From Gambelia wislizenii (taxonomy: Eukaryota > Chordata > Lepidosauria > Squamata > Crotaphytidae), in NCBI GenBank assembly GCA_030847615.1, contig JAUMIR010000002.1, positions 234,503,809 to 234,567,808 of the forward strand: 64,000 nt of DNA, in the 5' to 3' direction. The notes below the pieces were generated by a model. The model saw only the letters and a program-made list of their open reading frames with translations, was not told the origin of the DNA and did no database searches. Positions 12,960 to 26,800 of this stretch are shown piece after piece. Position numbers and translations under genes: made by a program. Position 1 is the first letter of the stretch. Every line of letters starts with the position of its first letter.

Positions 12960-15900
12960 GAATGCCTCCCCTTGTTGCTCTGACTGGTGCCAAAGTTGGC
13001 TTCTTTCTGGTGTCAAGCCAAAACATGGCTTTTTCTTAAAGCCTGCGGGGACTAATTAATTTCAGGTTGGCCAAGCATGATCAAAAGTAATCTCTTTGCT
13101 CATTCCAAAATCCCATAAGCATGGTAGTTCTTAGCCACTTGACTGAGAGTTGAGGAGCCCTGGTGGCGCAGTGGTTAAATGCCGGCACTGCAGCCACAAC
13201 GTTGTGAGTTCGATCCTGCAGGGCTCCAAGGTTGACTCAGCCTTCCCTCCTTCCATAGGTCGGTAAAATGAGTACCCAGTTTGTTGGGGGCAATTAACTA
13301 AAAACATTGTAAACCACTTAGGGAATGCTTAGCACTATAAAGCATTATAGAAATGTAAGTGCTATTGCTATTGCTAAATAAAACACTGATTTGTCTGCCT
13401 CTTCTGTCCACATAGATATGAAGATGAGATCAACAAGCGTACAACTGCAGAAAATGATTTTGTCACACTCAAGAAGGTGGGTATTTGTTTATCGCATAAC
13501 CCACCCCAATGCAAAGGAGAGAAGGCTAAGGTGACAAGGAGCAGTCCTTTGGCATGAATAGTATTAGGCCTATTCCTTTGCTACTGTGTTGGAGGGCAAG
13601 TCCACAAACCCTGGAAATTATTACGTTTATAATATGTCTCCAAAAAGAAACAGAAACATTCACAAGTTGCTATATTCATTGCGATTATTGTGGCAGAGCT
13701 CACGATTTTTAAAAAGCTGTTTGTGTCTTTTAAAAAATTAAAATGCTAAAAAATGTTGACAAATGGACATGCAGCATATCACACTGATGTCACTGGCATT
13801 AGCCAGCAGTTTTCCGCAACATTCACACAATGATATTCCACAAACACTCAATAATGAGAAGGTATCTAAAGAATAATCACAAATTTTATTGTGTCACAAC
13901 ACATGAAGACATTCCATTTTAAAAAATATCAACTGTCATGAGATTATTATTTTTTCAGTTTTGGATTAGAGTGTGGGGGGGGGAAATGAGTGACTGTTTC
14001 ATCATTTTCAGTGGATTGTGTATGCAGACAAATAAGTATTCTGTCCAAATATAATATTTTATAGAAAAGTGTATCTTATGTTAAAACTTCAATGTTTTTT
14101 ACAAAACGCTTATGTGTTGTGCAAAGTACAACATTCTTTGCAAAGCAAGTCCCAAAATGTGGGTAAAAAATTGCAGAAAAAAATGCACACAAACTTTCAT
14201 AATATCATTCAGTAGGAGAAATATCATTTGTTGTTTTGGCTGTCATTGTTCTCATGTCTGAGGATGAAATAAGCAAAGATATCCATCCCAGTTATGAGTA
14301 ATTCCAAGTGTGTGAGGGGGTGTCATGGTGTGTTCCCCTTCAACTTCTGATCATCTAGCAATGAATTTCCAGATTTTGTTTCAACAATATATTGCCTTCC
14401 CCCTTCCCAAGGATGCGGACACAGCCTACATGACCAAAGTAGACCATGAATCCAAGGCAGCTGCTTTGAATGATGAGATCAACTTCCTCAGACTCCTGTA
14501 TGAACAGGTAAGGATTACTCTTATTCTCTTTAAACTGTCGTGCTCTGTGCAGATTGCCAAAGAACCCAGCTATTTTTCTGCTATGCTGTTCTCCCACAAA
14601 GGGTGCCCGATTGAGATGTTTCTGTGGATAATGGGAATACTACCAAATAGCCACAGCACTGTTATTTTGCTGTTGCTGTCTTCCATCCAGGGCTGTCATC
14701 GGCTTCTCTAATGCAGAATTTTGAGGCAAACCCTGATGTTTTTCAAAGAGCAAAAAGCCAACGCACACACCATAGCAAGGAATGTCAAAAGAAGCATCCA
14801 ACTCTCCCTCTACGTCTTTTCCGCACAGAATCTGCATACACCTACTCCCAACATTATAATGAAATCTCACCTGTTGCAGCTTCTAGTTAATGTCTGCTGA
14901 TACAGAATGCCTCCATGGCCTCCATGAGGAATTACTGATCTTCCTAACATTACAATTTGTGCAAGTTTCTAGCCTTTTCTGATAGGGAGAAAAAGATGAA
15001 CATTGAAATGTATGAAATTTCAAGAGGACAGAGACCTAGGCTGAATTTCCAGGAATAACACGGTGGGGCTAAGGGTCACGCACAGCTCTTTATTTCAATT
15101 TCCTATGGGTTTTGCTTCATGGTTCCAATCTGTACCATTCACAGATGTTCTGTCTTCATACCTTTCTTGGAAAATAGGAATCTTGGAAGCAGAATTAATT
15201 ATGCAGTGTGTGCAAAACTATCATGATTTCCTTATTTGCATAGTTCGATACAGTTTAGAGTTTGTTTGCTGCCTGGGTTGGAGTGGGAATTTGAGGGCAG
15301 GGACATGCATGGTTCAATATGTAGCTTTTATCGTTATATCATCTGCAGGAAATTGCACAGCTGCAGTCACACATCTCCGACACTTCTGTGGTTCTGTCTA
15401 TGGACAACAACCGGAACCTTGACCTGGACAGCATCATTGCTGAAGTTAAAGCCCAATATGAGGAGATTGCAAACAGGAGCAGGGCTGAGGCTGAATCTTG
15501 GTACCAAAGCAAGGTAAATCATCATAAAATAACTCTGCTGATTCATATTGGACTGGTTCTGACAATAAGCCACTTTCCCCTGCTACAAAATGGAAATAGC
15601 TTGGCTTATTTTTCAAGGCCAAATAGTGGCAATTGCCTCCTACCCACTCTCTTTTTTCTCTTGATCCCTAAACTATTTCCCACTTGCTTTAAACAATATG
15701 AATTTGGCCAGGGAAGGAAAGGCATGCTGGAGCTATTCTGAAATGTGAAGATCTGATCTCTTCCTCCCCTCGTCAGCATGGTGTGCAACATGCTGAAAAG
15801 AAAGAGCCTAGTAGCTCTGAGGAAATAATATATTCCCCATAGGTATTGCAAGAGCTGTGTATATGGTAATCAATAGGTATGGTTGCTCCAAATGGAATGT

Positions 15901-18424
15901 ACCTTTAGTTGCTGTGTTTGTTTTCTGTCTATATTAGTATGAAGAGCTCCTGGCTACCGCTGGGACACACGGTGATGACCTTCACAATATTAAGCTGGAG
16001 ATTTCAGAACTCAACCGAATAATCCGGAGACTGAGTGCCGAAATTGAAAATGCGAAAAAGGAGGTATGCTATTTGTCCTCTCCTAATATTATTATTGTAT
16101 CATCGTTTTGGGCCTCTCATCCACAGGAAATCAGTTTTTGGAATTTGGGTTCTCATCCCACCCCCAGAGCCCGTTGTTTTCCTCAGCTGAAGTGGTTTTG
16201 GCCTTTTCACATTTGGCCCTTTCTCCACTCTCTAGAGCAGAGGTGGGCCCCTCGGACAGCCACGTACAAATAAGCTCTGCAGGGGAAGGCTTTCTCTCCG
16301 TCCCACCACCATCCCAGGCTCCCCGCTTTCCCTTCGCCAGCAGGCAAAAGCATTCTTCTTTAAGCAGGCCTTTGACATATAATTTGGCTTTTATTGGGGT
16401 GTTTATATGTTTTTAGGCTGTTTATATGTTTTATGCTCTTTTTATGGGGTTTTTACTTTATATGTTTTCAATTGGTTTTAATTGTGATTTTAATTGTTCT
16501 GTGAGCCGCCTTGGGTCCCACTTTGGGAGAAAGGTGGCATAGAAATTGCACAAACAAAATAACATACCCCACCACACACCCCTGCAAAACAAAATCATAT
16601 TTTGCCCCCAAATGGTGTCAGACTGAAAGGTCCAATGATTCACAGTATTTCCTTGGCAACATCAGTGTGCATTGTGGAGCAACATAAAGAAAAGATTTCT
16701 GTGCTTCAAAGAATGAACCCCCTAAATTAATGTCTCTTTGGTCCCCCCCACCCATATAGATTGCCAAGCTGCAGGCAGCCATTGCTGAAGCAGAAGAACG
16801 TGGTGAGCTGGCTCTCAAAGATGCAAGGCAGAAACTGGCTGAGCTTGAGGATGCTCTCCAGAGAGCCAAACAAGATATGGCCCACCAACTGAAGGAGTAC
16901 CAGGAGCTGATGAATGTCAAGCTGGCCCTAGATGTTGAGATTGCCACCTACAGGAAGCTGCTGGAAGGAGAGGAATGCCGGTCAGTGAAATACACCCCTA
17001 ACACACTGACACATCCACATCCTTCAATGCTCCATGTTGATAAACAGCTTGCATCTCTGTCTTCGGTACTCAGTCTCCAACCTGAATTGGTATTGCCATT
17101 TCACACCTTTTTACCATGCTCACTATAAGATATTTAGGTGACATTATGGAAGCTTTGGGGTGATTTTAAGTAACTGCCTGTCTTGAAGCTCAAATGGAGG
17201 CCTTGGTTCTCCTCAATCAACAATAGGAAAGCTAAGCTGTTACCCATTTCAGGACAACCACATGGTGATCTGTGCCAAGTGAAAAGATGAAGTCTTTCCC
17301 CCTCCTCTTCTTCACCCCTCTTCCTCCTCCATTCCTCCCCGTTGTTGATTCCAGCGGGCTCCAAGGTTCACTCAGCCTTCCAGCCTTTCGTAAGTCGGTA
17401 AAATGAGTACCTGGCTTGTGGGGGGAATTAATTAACACACATTGGAAACTCCTTAATGCAGTGTAGATGTGTAAATTGCTATTGCTTAAAACAATTTGTA
17501 AGCAGCTCTGATAGCCTTGTGGATGAAGAGTGGGGTATAAATAAATAAATAAATAAATTCAAATGCAACAGAGGGGGAACATACATCCAAACTACTCTCC
17601 GGGGCATTTGGTAGGTATTAGCAACATTTTACAAAAGACCCGAGCAAATTCTATGCACCACATAACATGCTATGGGACTTCCAGACTTTTGTCCGAATGA
17701 GCCATACAATTCCGCCTCTTTTTAAACAGCTCCAAACCCTCAGACTTGAGCTTGAATTCTTACCTCCCATTTTGTTTCCTGACAGGCTGGCTAGTGATAC
17801 AGCAGGAGCCGTGAACATCTGTAAGTATCCTGTGGCTCATAATTTTGTGTGAGGGGGGAGTGGTACCAGTCAACCTACCTGTTATGCCTCTTCTCCACCC
17901 ACGTGTCATGTATTCCATGCACATGCTATGTGTATTGCAGTGGTACCACGGCAGTTGTCCCATTTCTGCACACGGTGTACCATCCGGCATTACCTGCACT
18001 GGTGCAGTAATCTAGCTCATGAGGCAACGCTGTGGCCAGGTCCTTTGCAGCAGATCTGACCCACTTTCCACCTGAGGATATTTCCCTCTCCCATTCATTT
18101 ATTTTGCTTTATTGACTAGCAATTTCTGAATGAGCCTTGACATTGTGCTCTCTTCTTCTCACAGCCGTTGTGTCTTCAACTGTTTCACGTGGTGCTGCTG
18201 TAGGCAGCGGCCTTGGCTACGGCGGTGGAAGCAGCCTCAGCCTGGGAGGAGGGAGCGGTTTTGGAGTGGGAGGAGGAAGCCTGGGACTCGGGAGCGGACT
18301 CAGCGTTGGAGGCGGCGGCTATAGCTCGGCGAGTGGAAGAGGCATCGGAGGAGTGAGCCTTGGAGGTGGCAGCTCCTCTAGCATGAAATTTGTCTCCACT
18401 ACTCAGAAAAGTTACAGAAGCTAA
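9430..18424 (+). CDS. Type II keratin, copy B (complete, 9 exons, 568 aa)
   Basis: Complete epithelial type II keratin, partner of type I keratins in cytoplasmic filaments. Exons: 9430-9957, 11677-11891, 13416-13476, 14412-14507, 15349-15513, 15938-16063, 16760-16980, 17786-17820, 18165-18424; they sum to 1707 nt in one open frame. The ATG at 9430 starts [20 protein letters not shown], as in K5/K6/K75-like proteins, and no in-frame ATG lies upstream. Residues 1-150 are a Gly-rich head with the H1 region ([18 protein letters not shown]). Helix initiation ([14 protein letters not shown], then [15 protein letters not shown]) spans the exon 1/2 junction. Helix termination ([12 protein letters not shown]) is at the end of exon 7, and the Gly/Ser tail ends in YRS. 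A TATA motif lies about 120 bp upstream of the ATG. Intron 2 carries a Sauria SINE, and introns differ from copy A by several indels. The family call is certain; the exact orthologue is not. Confidence 0.96.
9958..11676 (+). other. Intron 1 of keratin B
   Basis: Mostly unique A+T-rich sequence with a GAGAG simple run near 10170, an A13 run near 11118 and a decayed palindromic repeat near 11310-11450. No other gene is seen. Confidence 0.75.
13152..13380 (+). mobile_element. Sauria-type tRNA-derived SINE
   Basis: The 5' end GGAGCCCTGGTGGCGCAGTG contains pol III box A, and GAGTTCGATCC near 13206 is box B. The body (AGGTCGGTAAAATGAGTACC) and the CTATTGCTATTGCTAAATAA tail are typical of lizard Sauria SINEs. 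It lies in intron 2 of keratin B, immediately upstream of exon 3. Confidence 0.85.
16365..16560 (+). mobile_element. LINE 3' end relic in keratin B intron 6
   Basis: Duplicate of the relic at 3660-3835 with the same GTGAGCCGCCTTGGGTCCCA motif. Confidence 0.65.
17348..17562 (+). mobile_element. 5'-truncated Sauria SINE
   Basis: Lacks box A; begins near GATTCCAGCGGGCTCCAAGG and runs through GTCGGTAAAATGAGTACC to an ATAAATAAATAAAT tail. Copy A has no insertion at the equivalent site, so it arrived after the keratin A/B duplication or was lost from A. Confidence 0.8.
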
Positions 18425-18815
18425 ACCCAGACACCAGACTGCCTATTCAACGTGGTAATGGAACGTGAAGCATCCTATACCTGGACCTTTTTGTCTACAC
18501 AGTACACACAACTTTGTAACAGATTTGTAAAGACCTCCAGATTGTTTGCTCTCACTTGGAAACAGGCAGCCCTCTGCTTTTCAAATGACCCCTCCATACT
18601 GTGCAGAGGTCTGCCTTCCGCTCATTTTGCACACATCTCTAACCTTGCTTTCCCCCTCCCTGTTGGCTTTCAGGTCAGAGGGCTACATTTTCAAATTTTC
18701 TATAAACTAGATCTTTTTGTTTATTTGTGCTCTGGGTTGTTTGAAGCCTGACTTCACTACTGTGTTATTGTGTCCAGTAAAATGCATATTGTAATTGATA
18801 AAGTTGTTTGCTGCT
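18425..18815 (+). other. 3' UTR of keratin copy B
   Basis: This is the near-identical counterpart of the copy A 3' UTR. The candidate poly(A) signal is again the variant AGTAAA near 18777. The gene ends tail-to-tail with the minus-strand ETAA1 gene, whose 3' UTR may reach about 19.4 kb. Confidence 0.6.
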
Positions 18816-19384
18816 TTTGAATATCTCATACAACCAGTAAGACATATAGATACAAGCTATTTCCTTCTCTAATCCATTTTATAACTTTTCTGTGGGTTGG
18901 TTCTGCCCTGTATTCTGTATCTTTGAGTCTCCACGGTGCTATTCAATCCACTTACTTAAGAGTAGTCCCAGTGAGATGAATTATGTTAAGGGCTTTGGGG
19001 ATTTAGCAGTTCCTTGATTAATCCTCCGCCTCCTTCATCCCATTTCTAAATATAACAAAGGATCTAGGTTAATAAAACCAAACATTTCTTTATATGTACA
19101 AAATAGACTTCATATTGGTAAACTTTAGAAAGTTGTTGAAACATCTGAAATGTATGTGAAGTAACACCAAAGAAACACAACACTAACATGATTTCAGACA
19201 ACTATCCTCTCTACAAAACATTTTGTGGCCTAAATCTATTTGCTAGGACCAACTAAGGGGACAGAGAGTAAACCTGGAAGACATTTTTCAGCAGTATTCT
19301 GGTAAGGCTGGCAGGGAAAGCATTTAACTTGAATTTAAATAATAAGTTAACATAAATTTAATAGCTAATCCCTCCAGACATAAA

Positions 19385-20807
19385 TGAATTTAATTTAGTT
19401 TATTAATGATTATCTACATACATTAACTACATTCTGCTACCTTCATTATTTCTGAGCCAGCTAGTACTAGGTCTCCATTAGCAATAGGATGGGCAAACCA
19501 TGAAAATCTCTAAATCCTTGAAGATATACCAGCTGCGTGCTTAAGTCTTCTCATCTTCATATTACTCTGATTGTAAGAAAGTCTGAAATCTGTAAGGCTT
19601 CCACTCATCCATCTAAGCTAGGTTCTTACAGAAATAGTGGTGCCTTCCTGACAGATGAGGGTACACGTCTTTAGGGGTCAAATCACTCCTCCTCTACTCC
19701 TGAACCTATCAGAAGACAAGTTGCCCACCAGTATGTTCTAGAGAATCAGCTAAGAGATTTCGCTGCTCATGTACCCTACCCATGCTGATGAAATGAGATC
19801 AAATGCCACAACATAATAGTCTTCAAGAAGCCATACTGCTGTGAAAGATGCCTGTTACTATTATGCTTTACACTGTAGAGACATCTGTAGGGGCTGGTCC
19901 ATGTCACACACCACTGTAGAAACACTTTGTTATACAAATTTTGGGTCAGGCTGATGAAATTTTCAGCACCAGAATACACCACTTCTTATGCATGTGGAAA
20001 GAGGCAAGGATACATTCTACCTTTCTTCCCCCTACTGCAGACTAGGAAAAAACTCATTGTCATAGAAACAGCTATCATTTTTAATCACAATTTACAAAGT
20101 GTACATAATTTACAAAGATAAATAAATCCTGGAACATGCCAGGTTTTACTACACAGAGTTTTTACAAGCTCAGACCTTTTTTGTACTGCTGTGATAATAG
20201 CAAAATTTAAAAAATGGCCCCAAGTTGTGAACTGCTTGCTTGTCTGGATTTTAACATGGCAGTTTTGCATTTGTCAAATTGCTGCAATCCACAAACTACT
20301 AAGTTTGGAACTGTGTCAATTATGGCCCTGATGTAAATGGTATACAGGCTGCAAATTATGAGCGCCACTTTGTCCTTGGAGAGCCACTTGATAATGGTAT
20401 CATTAAATTAAAATATCTCTAGGTGTTTGGCTTCTCACACACTCAACTAAAACTGGCACAGTATTGGTGCTGACAAAGTAGACTTGATACCAACTATATT
20501 GTTTACTCAAACAAACGGAAACCCATAAGGAGTGGAGAACTCATAAACAGTAGTTCTGAGGCTGGACTTTTAACCCACTACCTGGAAAAATCTTTCACAG
20601 TTGTAAACAACGGGATTTCAAAAAAGAATCCTTAATTATGGGACAATAACAGATCCTTAATTATGGGACAATAACAATATCTTAAAGAAGAATCAAGACA
20701 GAGCAGGGCAAAGGAATTGGCTAAACAACCAAGTCTGTTCAGTGATTTTAATTATTCTTCTGCACAGCTGTCAATAATTCTTCTCCATCCTATTCATCAA
20801 CCCCAAC
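19385..20807 (-). other. Probable 3' UTR of ETAA1
   Basis: Downstream of the ETAA1 stop (20810-20808) no coding exon is seen. The first clear AATAAA on the minus strand lies at about 19404-19399, so the UTR could be about 1.4 kb and end just where keratin A/B duplicate homology begins (19375). The exact end is inferred. Confidence 0.45.
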
Positions 20808-23800
20808 TCAGGTAGGTGCTGTATTTTTGAGCAAGGCTTGCATTTTACATTTTCTCCGCTCAAGAGCCTCTTGCTTTTTCCTTGCAATTTCTTCTTGAGA
20901 ACACTTTGCATTTTTCTGTTCTGTAAAAGAAATTATGTATTAGCAGTCTGAGTTATGCAGTATCATGGTGTCTATAGCTCCAGTGTATCCAACTGGTAAG
21001 TAGATAGAACTGCTTCATGCCTAATTTCCAAGAATCCCTCAAAGCAAATTAGAACCCTGAACCCAGTATTCCTGCATCAATGCCTACCAAAAGTTAAGGG
21101 GAAAGAGAGAAGGCTTCAAGGGTTTCTGCCCTAATTAAGTGTCAGCCCTGAGATTCCAAGGAGTATCAAGTAGCAAAAAGGGGTCAGTAGTCAACTAATA
21201 TTGGGGAAAATTTCCTCAGTTTCACCAAAGTTTGGATTTGATACAAGTATCATCCCAGGGATAAAGTGAAGGTAAAACGTAACTGCCGAGTCACAAGGTC
21301 ATGACACAACAGCTGAGCAAATGAGTCCCTTGCAATGGCAAAACCTTACTACATGAAGCACATTTTATTATTCTAAATTTCATTGCTATAAAAGGCAAAT
21401 GTCAATTATGGAAAATCTGGTAACTAGCCCAATCAAGTGTAATGCTTCACTATGAAGGCATGCCAACTTAAAATGCACTTAAGGATACAATATCTGCTAA
21501 TTTCCTATGTGCCAGTGCAAGAAACCTAAACCAGAGCCACAACAGCCCAGAGCTGTCTTTTTGAAGAAAATAAGTTTCTATCCTTTATGGCTATAGACAT
21601 GCATTTTATAAACAGGCAGCAAATACAAAGGGCTTCCATTTTCAGACAGTCTGCCTTCTGTTCCTAAATAATTATGTGCTACTGTAGCAGGCTCTCCAAT
21701 CATTATTCCCTAGCCATTTCTGTAAATCAGTATCTTTGCAAATAAGCAAACTCTACAATTTCAAATGATGTGATAGTTTATTTAATCTGAGTAGAGTATT
21801 TGAGTAGCCTTTGTGCATTATTAATTGGCTTCCCTGGAGAAGGCCCACCACTTCAGCAGAAAAATAAAACGTGTCTGTGGTACAGCTCCACTGAAAGAAT
21901 CTATGCTACGTGTGTGTTTTATTATACAGACATAAGATATACAAAGGGATCTGGTAGCACCTTTGAGACTGAGAAAGAAGTTGGTAGCATGAGTTTTCGT
22001 AGATTTACATCTACAAAGGCTTATGCTACCAACTTCTTTCTCTTAGTTAGTCTCAAAGGTACAAGATCCCTTTGCATACTGATCCAGATTAACATGGCCA
22101 TGTCTTTGAAGGCTATATTATAGTCTGACCATCTGGCCCAGAATTGTTGACAATTACTGACAATGGCTCTCCAGGGTTTCACATCATTTTCCATCCACAC
22201 AGTTAGAGACTGAACTTTCTATATGCAAAGGATATGCTCTACCACCAACCTTCAGCCTTTCCTATTTTACTAGTTCACCATCTATGAGTGGCCATGAAGG
22301 AGAATGTCCAAAAGAAGGCTCAGAAACCAAAATTGGCCAGGAACAGTAACATCTAGCAGGCTTAAATGCAAGGACTGAATGTCCACTGAAGTCTCCTGCT
22401 CCATCAACCCTCTCTTGCTGGCCCATGTGTTCCTCCCTATACAAAAAAATTGGTCTTTATCTGAGTGCTCTGAGTTTGAAACACACACAAACACGATGGT
22501 CAGCATCACTATGTTCAGCATCTAATACCATGGTTAGTATGAGAGATAGGACTTCCTGGTGTCAGCAAATACTACAGAATACACTGTACAGAACAGGTTG
22601 AATCCATAATTGCAGATGAGAACTCTGCCAGCTGGGATATTATTATCTTCTCATTATCTTTTATTCTATACTGCCATCAATGTACATGGTGCTTTACAAG
22701 AAAAAGAACAAAACAGTTCCCTGCCCTGAAGCTTACAATCTAATGAAGACATGATACAAAAGGAAAGGTGATGCCAATAAGTGGAAGGAGATATCCTGTA
22801 AATGGAAGACAAATGCAGATTTTTATAACTGCTATAGTCCTGCAACCCTCAAATATTTTATTTCTTCACTTAGAAATGTATAATATGTGTGATATCATAC
22901 AATCTCAGGGCAGCATACAATATGAGTACCAAACCAGTATTCCCAAAAGTTGGGAGACCCTCCAGCACAGAGATCAGAAAGTGTCATGGGAGACGGCATG
23001 AGAAAAATCACCATCTATCTCCTTTCCAGTTGGAAGGTTCTACCATATCCCAGTTCCCTGCAGCAATGGGGGAAACCTTTTGTTCATAGAGAGCCAGCTC
23101 TGATTTCAACCCACAGCATACAACTACTGGGCAACACTAAACCACTGAATGCTATGCTATGCTATGCCCTGGAGCAAAATGACACATACTAGCTGGTAGA
23201 ACAATTCCTGTATGCTGTTCAAGAAAGGAAGGGGGTTCAGACCCTTGGCTCTCCTCCCCCAGACTGTTCTGAGACCTTTCAGCTGCACAGAAGATAAATG
23301 TTCTTTTTGTTCTTTCCTTTCTTCAGGTTTTGGATTTAATTTGATCTTTCCTACACTGTGACTCTTCTGTTTTACCAAAGCAGCAAGTTACTTTGAAACA
23401 AATTAATGAGGAATTCACAAATCAACTGTCAACTTCTGAATTAAGCAAATGTAGGGATCATATTCCACAGGACAGTGTTGTTGTGTGCCTTCAAGTCATT
23501 TCTGACTTATGGTGACCTTAAGGCAAACCTATCATGGGGTTTTCTTGGCAAGAGTTGTTCAGAGGGGGTTTGCCCTTGCCATCCTCTGAGGCTAAGAGAG
23601 TGTGACTTGCCCAGTGGGTTTCCATGGCAAGTGGGTATTCAAACCCTGGTCTCCAGAGTCATAGTCCAACACTCAAACCACTGCACTGTGCTGGTTCTCA
23701 AAAATAATAATTCTAATCATTTACACTTAAGCAATATGACTAGAGTTCCGGCAGAGATCTCAGGACAAAGGAACCACGTTGTAAAAACTGTTATCATGAC

Positions 23801-26800
23801 GTCAAGGTGAAAGGAAGAGTGGTTTTTCTCCTTCCTTTCCCCACCATCTCTGACAGCAGAAATGTGAGACTGCAGCCTGGATCTGAAGTCAGTCTGATAT
23901 TCTCAAAAATTCCACAGCCTCCCACCTTCCACAACCTACCTGTTTCATACTGTGCAAAACCACTAGAGAGGTGCCTCTTAAAAGGTGGCTTCGTGTTCGT
24001 CTGTGTTGCTGTCTGAAATGGGATGTTTGGTGCATTCTTGTTTTCCCCCAACCCCAGAACAGTTTCAGAAGGGCTGCCTACATTTAAACTTTTATGGTCC
24101 AAAGCAAGGGCTTGAAAATGATTAGTCTTCCTGAACACATATTTTGACTTCTCAGTTGGCAGCTGATTAACACGGCTGTTATTCTGCACCTTGCCTATGT
24201 TACAAAGGCCATTCTGCCATTGCATATTACTGTCCTTTAGACAACTGTCTGAGAGGCCCTGATCTGAGGAGCCTGATCCAGAACCAAAGTCTCCTCCAGG
24301 CACTGAATGAGATCTGTACCATTTTCCTGGAATACAGTTTACATTCTCTGTTTTAAAGGGTTGCCAGTTCTGCTGCACAGGACCTGTAGAATTCTCACTC
24401 TTCAGCAGTGTTGTAGTTCTAACGGGAGCATCCAACGAGAAGGTTTTCCTCCCCGTGTGGCTCTTTCGGGCCTGTAGGCAATTAGAAATCCCCTGATTGG
24501 CTGCTGTGAGGCAAGGGCCCACCTTCACCTTGGAAGTACTTCCTACCACTGATTTGGCTTTTTCATTCTCTTTCACCACCTCTTGGCTCAGAGTATTTTT
24601 TTCCACATTGTCACAGACTTGATAAAGCAAATCGTCGTCGTCGTCAGCATTTGTGTCCCAAAGACTATCTGACTCACAAAACAAGTCTAAAACTTCATCC
24701 GAGAACTTGGGCTCATTCCAGTCATCAAATGAAAACACGCTGGACTTGGGCAGTTCCCTCTGTTTCAAATGACCTGCACTGTCTGAGCCAGCTGTTTTCC
24801 TTATGTCAAGAGGTTTGATGCTGGAAAAAACAAAAGGTGACTGATGGTCAATATTGGGCATGCTGCTTCTATATTTTCCCAGCTGTGGTTTAGGGACATC
24901 CGTATCCTCTGAAAAAGAAAAGGATCTTTTTTCAGGAAAGCTACTACTGGCCGGACATTTGATTTGAGTAAAGCCCCCCTGTTTGCTCTTGTTCTCCACC
25001 AGTTTTACTGGAATAGGATTATAGCAAGAAATGTTATGTCCACTTGTCGGAATGGATCTTGCCTCCTCAGTGTTTATAATAAAGTTATTATGTGGAAGGA
25101 CTGTCTTTGTATTTCCTGTGCCAATGCTTTGTTTCTGTAAAGCAGATGATGTTGGATCGCTCTTAAAGGAATTAACCAGTGCACCCTGATCAGAAACTAC
25201 AGTTTTCTCCTTTCGCTCACAATTTTCACTAGGACCATGAGGTAGAACATCTTCAGGAGTATTTATCTGCTCCAGGTTCTGAGTAATTTGCAAGAGAAAG
25301 GAATCATCTCCCCAGTCATCAAAGCCATCATTGACACCTCGGTCCGCTTTACTGGAGAGAATGGATCCAGTCTTACAAGGGCTTTCTTTTGGAGCTGTTT
25401 GTTCAGAAGTCTCTTTAGCTTTTGGAGTGGGGACGGGTGCCACGCACTCTATAACTGGCGCTGCTGAGCCTTCCCTCAGAGGTGCTTCTCCAATCACGCA
25501 TTTGCTAGCAGCTGAGATATTATCCAAAGCAAGCGCCTCTTCCAGCGGCGCACGCTGGTTGTCATGGAAACTGGACTGCGAGGAGCAATCCGACAGACCT
25601 TGGCTCAGCTGACCGCTACATTTCTGGGTGGGGCAATCAAACAGCTCATTGAGGGCCATTTCGGCCTCCAGATCTAGGGGCTCCTGGCCACTGTCGTCAC
25701 AGGGCTCAAGGGCCTTGGTGCTCCCATCAACAGCTCCAAAGGGCAAGGCAGCATCCGCTTTAGGACATGTTTCAAGGAACTGCTGCTGCTGATTTTTCAC
25801 CCCAGTCTCATCTTCATATTCAACAGACTCCTCTGCCTCTGATGTCGTGTGGATAATATTGTGGCACGGAGGATCTTGATCTTGGATGGCATCTGTCAGG
25901 TTTTTATCAAACTGCTTTGCCAACTTCATAAGCTCCTCTTCCCTGTGTTTTAACTGACGAACTCTATGTGAACAAGCACAATTAAAAATGCAGGCATCAG
26001 TGCCACAGGTTATTTGGAAATGATTTACTTGTTTTAAAGGTACAGGAAACCATTCCCATTTTTTTTCAGAGGAGAATTCAAGTACAGGTTGCTCCCCCAC
26101 ACCCTGTTTACATGGGTCATATGTTCACAGACTTACCGTAGACACACGAAACCACATATAATAGTGAACTGCCATATTATACCACAGGATTGTGCTAGAG
26201 GAAACAGAAAATGTCTAGAGGATGCCTCTAGAAGTTGGCCACAGCAGAAGTTGGCCATAGAGTTCCGCTGGAGGACATCCCAATGCCTTCAGACCACCTC
26301 CAGTGTGACTCTATGGTCCTTTGGATGCCTAGAGAGACCTTTCCCCAATTGTGAGTAAGTGAAACCGTGAGTACCCATCCTACGTAAATGGGAAGTGTGT
26401 GACATAAACAGCAAGATTTTAACCTTTACAGTTTAAACAGTTAAGCAGATTACTTTTACCCTGCTTTTCTACAACAAATAATCAAAGCACATAGAAATAA
26501 AGGGGTGGGAGCTGCTGACAAAGTTATCACTGAGTAATCCAAAAAGGAAAAAGCTGTTAAAGGAAAACCAGTTTTAAAGGACAAACAGCAGCAAAACGTA
26601 GGTAGAGGCACAGGCACTTCGTGGATCTCCAGATGCTGCTGGACTGTAGCTCTCAGCATCCCTTGTTGGCCATACCAGCTAGGACAGATGGGAGTTGCGG
26701 TCTACTATCATCTGGAGGGTCACAAGTTGCCTATCCCTGCATTAGAAGCTAACAGTCCACATTATATTCTAAAACTTCCCTGTAACAAAAGGGTTTCATT

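Larger units (their letters stand above)
20921..23939 (-). other. ETAA1 intron 5
   Basis: Contains the foldback at 21941 and the SINE at 23476. Otherwise it has no recognised feature. Confidence 0.8.

Noticed and set aside
13152..13230. tRNA gene
   Set aside because: Box A and box B are present, but the sequence is a Sauria SINE head that cannot fold into a proper cloverleaf acceptor stem.
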